A DNA stretch of 64,000 bases. It comes from Spirogloea muscicola (taxonomy: Eukaryota; Streptophyta; Zygnematophyceae; Spirogloeales; Spirogloeaceae). This document shows positions 56,731 to 64,000 of the stretch, piece after piece (positions within the stretch are counted from its first letter, which is position 1; each line of letters begins with the position of its first letter). Position numbers and translations under genes: made by a program. The notes beneath the pieces are model-generated. The model searched no databases and was not told the DNA's origin. It saw only the letters and a program-made list of their open reading frames with translations. The DNA is taken from contig WELB01000071.1 in NCBI GenBank assembly GCA_009602725.1, positions 540,464 through 604,463 on the forward strand, given 5' to 3'.

Positions 56731-57120
56731 CTGGGCTGGCTTCTCCCAGCCACCAGTCAATTCGGCCGCGCTTTTCTATCCGGCGGGGCCGAGATCGGGG
56801 TTTGGGCGGCGCCTGCTTGCCCCCATTGGGAGAGCCACTTCTCTGTCCGCCCTTCTTCTTCTCTGTCCGCCGCCCTTGCTGGAGATACTTGACATCAGCA
56901 AGCGCGCTCCCGTGGATCCGGCAGCGGTGCAGGCTGCCAACCAGCAGAAGAGAAGAAGTGGCTTTCCCAATGTGGGCAAGGGAAAAGCCAGCCCGAAAAA
57001 GCTTCGAAGGGGCCAAATGACGGAGGGGCCTAAAGCGCTAAGCAGCAGAAGAGTTGCTCGCCCTTTCTTGCGCAGGCAGCCTTTCTCGGTTGCTGGCACC
57101 AGGTTGCCTCCCTTCTTCCC
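56731..57120. repeat. LINE-A scraps ahead of the LINE-B copy
   Basis: Includes a GGGCTGGCTTCTCCCAGCCA hairpin at 56736 and a minus-strand tail at 56960-57010. No independent gene seen. Confidence 0.5.
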
Positions 57121-58300
57121 TTGCGCTTCCCTTGCCTGGCCGGCCCTGCAGCCGAGGTGGAGGAAGGCTCCTTGGCATTCCAAGTACAACTGAGGAGCAT
57201 CCGGGAGTCAGCACTCGGCTCCTTCCCGTCCCTACAACCCCTCCTCACCCCCTTCTCAGCGCTTGCTCAAGCACCAGACAAAGCGGCACAGGCCAGACTC
57301 GTTGCGGCAGTTGAGGACGAGCGTCGCAAGGCGTTGAGGACGATGCCGGATATCAAGACCAATCCAAGGAGTCTGGCACGTCTCACATCGCTCGCAACGC
57401 CTGGGGCAACGGATTGGCTCACCACACACGCAATCCACAACGCTTTCAAAATCAGCCCTGAAGCATTCCGGACGCTTCTCCAGCTGTTCCTGGGCCTGCC
57501 CCCGACCTGCCTGATTGGAGTAACTCAGTGTGAGTGTGGCTTCCGTACGGAGGGCGGAGACCTAGCCACCCACATGCTGCGGTGTCCCACAGGCCCTGAG
57601 GTGGTGGGCGTCCACAATCTCCTACGGGACGCCCTGGCGGGCTTGATGCGCGACGCCGGCTACCGCGCCATCGTTGAAGTGAGCAATGTAATGCCCATCA
57701 CCACGGATTCCCAGGGAGGCCATCACCGTCGCACCCTGGACATTGTGGGTGTACAACCTGGCGGAGGCCCACGAGCTTTGGTTGATGTGGTGGTGACTGA
57801 GGCATACAAGAGTTCCGCTTCCACACACATTGCTGGCCACGCAGTGGGAGGTGCTGAGCAGAAAAAGCTCCGACACTACTCAGACTACCCCCGCAGTGAC
57901 CACCTCCTCCCGGCCGCAATCGACACTTTCGGCTGCTTGGGTCCTCGCTTCCATACCCTACTCGAGAACATAGCGAGTCTGGGATATGCACGACGCGAGG
58001 ATATGCTCCCAGCCCAGATGGGTATGCCGGCAGCCTATCTGTCATTTCTGCGACGTCGAGTGTCAACCTGTCTGCAACGAGCTCAGGCGTATGCTCTGCA
58101 TCAGAAAGCTGGTCGAGCCTTAGCTGCTGGCACAAGAGCTAGTCAATTGCCGTCCGGTATTCGAGCGTCAGCTAGCGACCTCTATGTGCTGACTCGTGGT
58201 TACTGAGCGGGTCAGCTTAGCAGCAGGTGACGTACATTTGTCCAATGTGCTTGCCTTTGTACTTGGCCACACATGGCCTCCCCATCTCTTAATATACACG
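57121..58300 (+). mobile_element. LINE-B 5'-truncated copy with open C-terminal ORF and 3' UTR
   Basis: An open frame of 361 codons ends at 58206. It carries the Cys-His motif CECG...HMLRC, the endonuclease region HRRTLDIVGVQPGGG then RALVDVVVTEAY, EQKKLRHYSDYP (the lysine motif), AAIDTFGCLGPRFHTLLENI, AYLSFLRRRVSTCLQRAQAY and the end SASDLYVLTRGY. It aligns with the C-terminal third of LINE-A, but the two are clearly different families. No reverse transcriptase is present. The 3' UTR ends with hairpin GGCCACACATGGCC and AATATACACGC. Confidence 0.88.
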
Positions 58301-58369
58301 CATTTTCTTTCTTAGAGAAGGGGGGAAGGCAGCCCCAAAAGGATGGCTAAAAAAGTGCCGAAAGAGGGC

Positions 58370-58452
58370 AGGCGCGCAGTGCGCATGAGATGAAAGGGTG
58401 GCCAAGTCAAGCCATTACACTTGCTCAGGCAAATCTTTAGTGCAAAAAAGGG
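58370..58452 (-). repeat. Repeat C copy
   Basis: The minus strand reads GACTTGGCCACCCTTTCATC then TCATGCGCACTGCGCGCC; upstream is GCACTAAAGATTTGCC. A LINE-A-like CCAGCCCAAAAAGC tail (-) lies at 58548. Confidence 0.75.
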
Positions 58453-58854
58453 AAGAAAGAAGGAATGGAAACAGCTCTTGGACAATAAGCTGCAGCTCAA
58501 CAAACCAACAAGTCATGCGAAAGGGCGTCATGCGATGGTCGTGAAAGGCCAGCCCAAAAAGCACCAATAAATTCCCAAAGGCTTTGAGAGTACAAATCAC
58601 ACAGCTATGCTATGGCAGGTGTGCGGAGGCCTCGGTCGAGCTTGCATATCGGCACGAGCTTCTCCATACATTTCCCTCTCTCAGAAGGACGAGCACACCA
58701 ACACAAGCCCAGGTGCGCAGCGTAGGAAGTTGGAAAGGAAATAGCATGGGGCCGCAACAGCAAGAAAGCAACACAGTCCAAAGAAGAAGTGGCACTCCTA
58801 AAGAGACACAGACATGTCCAAAGAGGTCGAAGGGTGGGGAAGCTGTCCCCACCC

Positions 58855-59030
58855 TCGAGCTACTCGGACCTGATGTTGCTCACTCGCGGGTACTGAGCTT
58901 CCCTAGTATGTTGTCGTGATTGGTAGGGTAGAGGAGTCCTTCCTCGGCATCTCATTCTTCGGCTTTAGACATTGTCCATTCTTTTTGGGCTGGCTTTGCC
59001 AGCCCCTCTTTCTCTATGGGCGAGCCTTCT
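58855..59030 (+). mobile_element. LINE C-terminal scrap and LINE-A tail
   Basis: 58859-58894 encodes YSDLMLLTRGY plus stop, the subtype also seen at 30340 on the other strand. 58935-59030 is a LINE-A tail (TTTTTGGGCTGGCTTTGCC) duplicating 56630-56725. Confidence 0.75.
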
Positions 59031-60162
59031 ATCCACCCACCCTCCTCCACTGGCTCCTGAGAAGAAATTTAAGCTCTTCCCCACAATATGACGTAAGCTC
59101 ATCCAAATGGAGAGAGGACTGTGAGAGTCCTCAGAAGCCCTTCCTAGCCCTAGCTATTTATGCTGCAGGTCCCCACAGATGCGGTTCAGAATACAGATTA
59201 CTTAGTCAACAGGTCGCCAACGGCCACAAACAGGCTCTCAAGTCTGCAAATGGCCTGATGTCAACGGCAAATCCTGCTTTCAGCATCATCTTCAACGGCC
59301 AGTTGTAGTCTACCATAAATGGTAATTTTAGCAATTGTCGCCTTCCGCTTCAACATCCAGCTCCAGCTCCAGCGCCCAATGTCTTGCGCCACGACTCTGT
59401 GTGTCATGCTCTGCTCGGCTCTGCTCTGCTCTGCTCGATTAAGCACTTCAAATTTCCGTATCCTCAGCCTGGTAAGGTGCCAAGCCTCTTCTGGCATCTG
59501 CCAAGCCGTCTTTGCTACACCACTGACTTTCCAAATGACATGACATCAACTCACCTCCCCCTCACCCTCGCCCTCACATTCGCTTGTTCATTTTCCTTTG
59601 GAATGAAGAAGCCTCTCACAGCCACTTTATTGAGGAGCTATTCTCTTCGTCCACACCCACGCTCACCCTTTCCCTCCCTCCTCCACCTCCCCGCCCTCCT
59701 GCCTTTCTCCCTCCTTCACCTGTAAAGAAAGATTGTTTCTACAAGCTTCACTGTTGCATTCCTTGTCCAGGGTTTATCACCGGCATCACTGTGCCAACAC
59801 AGTGATGACAGCAGGGACTCCTGTGCTGACAGAGCCTGTTTGTGTCCATTGCAGGCAGCAAAATGCAAGCAGCTCCGGAAAGCTGCAACTTAAGCAGGAG
59901 CACGGCCATCAGCTGGCGTCTTCTCTCCATCCCAAGGGCTTGTGGAGCCTTGTTCCTAATATGTTGCATGCTCAAAGCACTGGCACTGACTACATCTGTG
60001 CACTTGCAGATGATGCATGTCAGAGACTAAGTGGCTCGCCAAAAAATGCAGGGCTGTGAACGACCTAGTCAACTGAATTTGACTGGTCAACTAATCATGA
60101 GAGGTGATGGACGCGTACGCGCCAGCAATTAAAAGAAGGCAGTCTGGCTGTTAGCTCACATA
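59031..60162. other. Intergenic, no gene recognised
   Basis: Contains a (CTCTG)n microsatellite at 59408-59436 and a CT-rich tract at 59650-59715. A plus-strand stretch at 59195-59308 (ANGHKQALKSANGLMSTANP, stop at 59308) has a coding look but could not be tied to a gene. Confidence 0.4.
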
Positions 60163-62818
60163 TCAGTACTCTGGACCCATCCTATCAAGCTTTGCCACTA
60201 AATCGCCTGACAGCCAGTGGAATTTGTGCTCCGGTATGACCCCTCCAACACAGAAGTGCGTGCAATGAGGCTGCATTGCGAAGGCGGCTTCGTCTGCAGT
60301 GCACTTAGCATGTCCCTTTGGTTGCTCGTCAAGAACCAGGTCACCATCGCACAGCTTCTTTGGCTCTGCGATGGCTGAGCTATTTGACTGCAGCTTGCTG
60401 TACTTCACAAGCAGGATGCCCCAGTATAGCGTGCGCCCTGTCCAGGAGCAGCCCCACCTGGCAATCCGGTTGGCGTTGTTCACCATCTCCTGCACCTCAG
60501 TATCGTGCTCCTTTGCCCACTTGACCTTCTCAAAAAGATCATCGAAGCTGCCATCAAGCATGCATGAAGGATTCTCAGAGTGTCACAGCTGTTAATTACA
60601 TACGTCTCCCCAGGTGAGCCCTAGCCCATCGTCATCAACGGATCCAGTGACAGCAGTGTCCGCATATGCAATGTCACTAAATTTGAGTAGTTTGTGTGAT
60701 CTCAAAGATCAAAGTAGAGAGACTCACTTGTGCGTAGTTTCCAGCATATGGATGCCACTGACGAGGAGAGGTTCAAAGAAAAGCTTAAAAGGTGACCGTT
60801 GTCGTAAGGCCAGCTGGCTACTTCGCAGAACCCCACATGTCCGGCAGCTGCCTTGGCCACCATCCACGATGATCTGCAGCAAAGCACACTAGCTGCATTG
60901 TGACTCCTTGGCCCATGCAAATCAAGCAGGTAGTCGTCCATCCGCAGTCTGGGAGCAGCAACCAACACCATCTATCACAAACTGGAGCTCTTACCCAGCG
61001 TAGCACAGGGAGAGAGATGCAGTACATAGGACTTCTCAAAAACAAGAGCAGGATATGGTTGGGTTGCTGAGGAAGAATGCGTGCGGCCTTGACAGTAGAG
61101 ATGACCTGATATTTAAATGAGCTCATAGTCGACGCGTTCAGAAAGCCGCCAAGCTTCACGCCATCAGCAGCTAGCTCTTGAATTACATCTTTCTCGACGT
61201 GCGACCAGCGGTGTACGCGGGCGTCCACCAAGTCCGCTTCGATGTCTGTCAACCTGATGCAGAAGGCAAATGCAACACAGGCCTTGTGACATTTTCCCGG
61301 TACTCATTGACGCACAAAGGGAGCCAACACACCTCCCCAACTTTCAGCACACAGTCAAATTGGCTCAAAGCAAGCTCCTCGGTCTAAGTGAACAGCGTGC
61401 AAGTTGGAGCTCTACCTATGCAAGCGAATGCGAGGACTGGCGCCATAGTTGCCATCCTTAAGGTCAAAGTTCGTGGTGGCCCCCCGAAATGCAGCCTTTG
61501 AGACCTTCATATTCCAGGGCACCTCCTCCACCTTTCCTGGTGGGGGAGTGTAGCCTGGCGAAAGGTCCAGGGGGTCTGGTATGGCTATGTCCTGCACATC
61601 CTCGGTGATCTCGGTAGACATTACAGGAAACCCAGCCCTTCCAATGAAATGGGAGCTGAAGAAGGCCATAGAGTGGTCACAAGTATTAATGAACATCTCC
61701 ACCCTCAGATCTTGCAAGCCAAACGATTCGATGGCATCCTGCATGACCCAGGACAAGTCCGCACTCAGAGCTTGCAAGCTGGAGCAGCTTTTGTGCAGCT
61801 GGACCTGGACAGATCAGTAGTGGGCAAGTCAACGATGCATTGAAGCTTTGATGGTCAATGTCCACTAGTGGATGTGCAAAATATCAGCAGGAAGGACATC
61901 TAGCCAAGCTACATCAAGGACAACACAGAAAGTAAGGACAACACACAAATTGCAAGACTATTTGAGTGTGGAGACAAAGAGCAAGCCATGAAGAAGCGCG
62001 GAGATGGACAGAAGGTGTGTGTTGGACAGAAGGTGTGTGTGAACAAATCACAAGCTTCAATTTGGAAGCTGGCAAGAGCTCAGCACACTAGCGTGTGGAG
62101 AGTAGCAGAGACCATGCCTGAGCTATGGAAAGCTTGATAGAGCAGTGGAGAAGTGGGCAAGCTGGCGAAGAGACCGGGTACTGCACCTGGATCAGGAGGA
62201 TTGTTTGGTGGAAGCGCAGGAGGCGGTACCAGTCAGAAAGGAAGCCGCCATAGCGGAAATAGACCTTGCCACCAATGACTCGCAGATGCCCGCAGCAAGA
62301 CATGAGCATGGGGACGCGGGAGACATGTCGCAGCGCCTCTGGCGTGATGGCACCTAGGCTCCCGCTCCCAGTCTGTAGGGCATGACAAGTACACGGCAAC
62401 AAGGGCCGATTCAGGACTTCAGGTTCGTGATGCACATGGGACGATGCCGAAGCGTGGAGACGAGACGTAGTTCATCATCGCAGCGGTGCGCCAGGCGCCT
62501 GGCAAAGCTCACGTGGGCTTCAGGCAGCGGCGCCCAGGCGGCAAGGTGGCGGTCGATGAGCCCGGCGAACATGGCCACCGCGGGCTCCGAGAAGTTGAAG
62601 TTGAAGGCCTTCAGGCCTTGCAGCGCGTCGGCAGCGTCCACAATGGGCTTGGGCGGTGGTAGCAGCTTCCCGCAGCCGGCGGCGCCTCCCGAGGGGTCCC
62701 CGAGCGGCCCGAGCGCCAGCCATGCCAGCGTCGCCGAAGCGGCGACCGCCAGCGCGGCCGCCAGTGGCAGCACGCTGGCACCCTGGTTGCTGAGCTTCCG
62801 GAGCGGCGACGATGTCAT
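60163..62818 (-). CDS. GT90 glycosyltransferase (CAP10/POGLUT-like), type II membrane protein
   Basis: GT90 enzymes transfer glucose or xylose to proteins or glycans in the secretory pathway. N-terminus MTSSPLRKLSNQG then a helix LPLAAALAVAASATLAWLAL is a signal anchor. Ordered family blocks: DRHLAAWAPLPEAHVSFA, LRVIGGKVYFRYGGF, LRVEMFINTCDHSMAF (the lPDvef-ntgD block), VPWNMKVSKAAFRGATTN (the W-AFRG block), SSFKYQ joined to IIVDGGQGSCRTCGVLRSSQ (the vDG-s-R block, exon ending 60871), SPFKLFFEPLLVSGIHML and DDLFEKVKWAKEHDTEV with the final WGILLVKYSKL. The start at 62818 is chosen because the helix follows directly; the frame is open further upstream to 63256 and an ATG about 40 codons earlier is possible. 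The stop is at 60163. The Arg of the usual G-S-R motif is kept (GSCR). The acceptor specificity cannot be read from sequence. Confidence 0.85.
62009..62043. repeat. Two tandem 17-nt units
   Basis: GGACAGAAGGTGTGTGT occurs twice in succession, within an intron of the GT90 gene. Confidence 0.6.
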
Positions 62819-63258
62819 GCCGGCTCCGCCGGGCGCCACACAGCCCACCGGGCCCCGCGCCGGATCAATGCCGCTGCGGCCCGCTGCCGCCGCCGCCGCG
62901 GCTGGCCCCGCGCGGCTGGAGGCGGCCGCTTCCATGCCGCCCTTGGCGGAGCATGGCGGCCGCTTGCAGCCGGCTGCTCGTTGGCGCCAGGCTGCCACAA
63001 TGACGGCCGTGCCTGCGGGAGCGCCCCAGGCGAAGACCTGACCAACGAACCGGGCGTCGCTCCGACGGCCCTGGGCTGCGGCGGATGAGGTGATCCGAGG
63101 CGGGCGGCGGCGGCGGCGGCGGCTGCGGCGGCGGCGGCTGCGGCGGCGGCGGGAGCAGTCAGGCCTTCTGAGACGGCGCCTTACCAAAATCGGGCACCCA
63201 CAGAAACACCGATAAGAAGCAAAAGAGTATAGATTGTCTGCACTAGCAGGAAACACGT
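62819..63258. promoter_or_regulatory. GC-rich upstream region of GT90 gene
   Basis: Includes a (GGC/CGG)n tract at 63100-63155. It is bounded on the right by the 5S rRNA gene on the opposite strand. Confidence 0.45.
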
Positions 63259-63379
63259 GATACGATCATACCAGGGCCACTATACCGGATCCCATCAGAA
63301 CTCCGAAGTTAAGCTAAGCTCCCTTGGGCGAGAATAGTACTGGGATGGGTGACCTCCCGGGAAGTCTTCGTGTCGTATC
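63259..63379 (+). rRNA. 5S ribosomal RNA
   Basis: A 121-nt match to the plant/green-algal 5S consensus: CGATCATACCA near the 5' end, GGATCCCATCAGAACTCCGA, GTTAAGC, TTGGGCGAGAATAGTAC, GGGATGGGTGACCTCCCGGG and AAGTCTTCGTGTCG. The terminal stem pairs GATACGA (63259-63265) with TCGTATC (63373-63379). The internal Pol III control region (A box to C box) is intact, and the first T-run for termination lies at 63390. Helix II has an unusual GGGC/GCTCCC pairing that remains complementary, so the gene looks functional. It is single here, not in a visible tandem array. Confidence 0.95.
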
Positions 63380-63429
63380 CACCCTCACCTTTTCTCCCCA
63401 CCTTTTCTCTCCACCGCTTTGGTGGCACC

Positions 63430-63600
63430 CCGGCTCCTTCAGACCTTGTCCATAGCGCTTCCTCTGGCTTCCTCTGGCCCCCTTCTCGTTCTTTGTTCAT
63501 TCTTTTTTGGGCTGGCTTGTCCAGCCCCTATCCTCAATGGGCGAGCCCTTTCTTCTCCCATTCCTTTGGGCTGGCCTTTCCCAGCCACCAGTCAATCTGG
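63430..63600 (+). mobile_element. LINE-A 3' UTR fragment just downstream of the 5S gene
   Basis: GCGCTTCCTCTGGC, CCCCCTTCTCGTTCTTTG and TTCATTCTTTTTTGGGCTGG match the LINE-A 3' UTR (compare 56493-56560). A second hairpin GGGCTGGCCTTTCCCAGCC is at 63569. It begins about 50 nt after the 5S 3' end. Confidence 0.8.
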
Positions 63601-63628
63601 CAGCGCTTCCCACCTTTGGGCTGCCCTG

Positions 63629-64000
63629 TCGCGCAAAGGTGACCAAGTACGCCGACCATCCGCCAGCCGACGCGTTCTTCCCTCTGGCTATCGACACCCA
63701 TGGGGCGTTGGGTGCTCGGTGGCTCGAACTGCTCCACCAACTTGCTCGTCACGCCGTTGCCCGCCGCTTCCATGGGGAGCCGGTGGACTTCCCCGCCGCC
63801 GGGTCGTTGGCCCAGGTGTATCGCATGCGCCTGGCCGTCTCGCTGCAGAGGTCCATGGCCCGTGCGCTGCACCTGCGTGCTGGCCGAGCCCTTGCTGCTG
63901 CCTCTGGCTCTGGCCAGGGGACATACTTCCAGGAGCATAGCCTCTCCGACCTGCGCCTGCTTAGCAGGGGTTACTGAGTGGTTAGTAGCTGCTTTGTTTT
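63629..64000 (+). mobile_element. LINE-A 5'-truncated copy, identical to the end of the intact element
   Basis: From 63629 to the window end the sequence is collinear with 34051-34422 without any indel and, by eye, without a mismatch. It encodes AKVTKYADHPPADAFF to the end SDLRLLSRGY, with a stop at 63977, then the first bases of the 3' UTR. It runs off the window. Confidence 0.92.

Overview
The window is eukaryotic nuclear DNA, almost certainly from a green alga; I would guess the Trebouxiophyceae, but that placement is inference. Genes are rich in short introns (mostly GT-AG, 47 to about 300 nt) and lie on both strands, often head to head with GC-rich promoters. Several proteins have plant-type architecture: a plant-like CDP-diacylglycerol synthase, a CENP-C whose motif sits near the C-terminus, an ARG1-type J-protein, a family I pyrophosphatase and a betaine-lipid (DGTS) synthesis protein. 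There is no sign of operons, CRISPR or other prokaryotic structure. Three runs of N and two single N mark assembly gaps or ambiguous bases.

Layout. 1-2241 (-): CDP-diacylglycerol synthase, running off the left edge. 4180-6170 (-): inorganic pyrophosphatase with a long extra tail. 6423-7830: homopolymer, gap, GC-rich DNA and LINE relics. 8846-17851 (-): importin-9. 18490-20341 (+): betaine-lipid methyltransferase (BtaB half only). 21037-23213 (-): YjbQ/UPF0047 protein with a transit-like leader. 23380-26200: repeats, LINE fragments and a 345-nt gap. 26211-28175 (+): CENP-C. 28635-29487 (-): small type I membrane protein. 29990-35090: retrotransposon block with an intact 1,329-residue LINE ORF. 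35965-38009 (-): a second type I membrane protein. 39335-41735 (-): RRP36. 41851-42018 (-): fragment of a Yip1-family gene cut by a gap. 42114-43409 (+): TMEM45/DUF716 protein. 44596-47764 (-): ARG1-like J-protein. 49305-55146 (-): GH31 glycosidase of the MYORG type. 55950-59030: LINE and short repeats. 60163-62818 (-): GT90 (CAP10-like) glycosyltransferase. 63259-63379 (+): 5S rRNA gene. 63430-64000: LINE tail pieces.

Three dispersed repeat families account for most intergenic DNA. LINE-A is a non-LTR retrotransposon with a restriction-like endonuclease (R2-like). LINE-B is a related family present only as 5'-truncated copies. Repeat C is a short element of about 85 nt lying near gene ends. 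Both LINE families carry a small conserved hairpin in the 3' UTR, and at least 20 stray copies of the LINE-A hairpin region are scattered through the window. The genes are mostly housekeeping: phospholipid and betaine-lipid synthesis, pyrophosphate removal, nuclear import, kinetochore, rRNA maturation and glycan processing. They do not form one pathway. The most unusual observation is an apparent U12-type AT-AC intron in importin-9.
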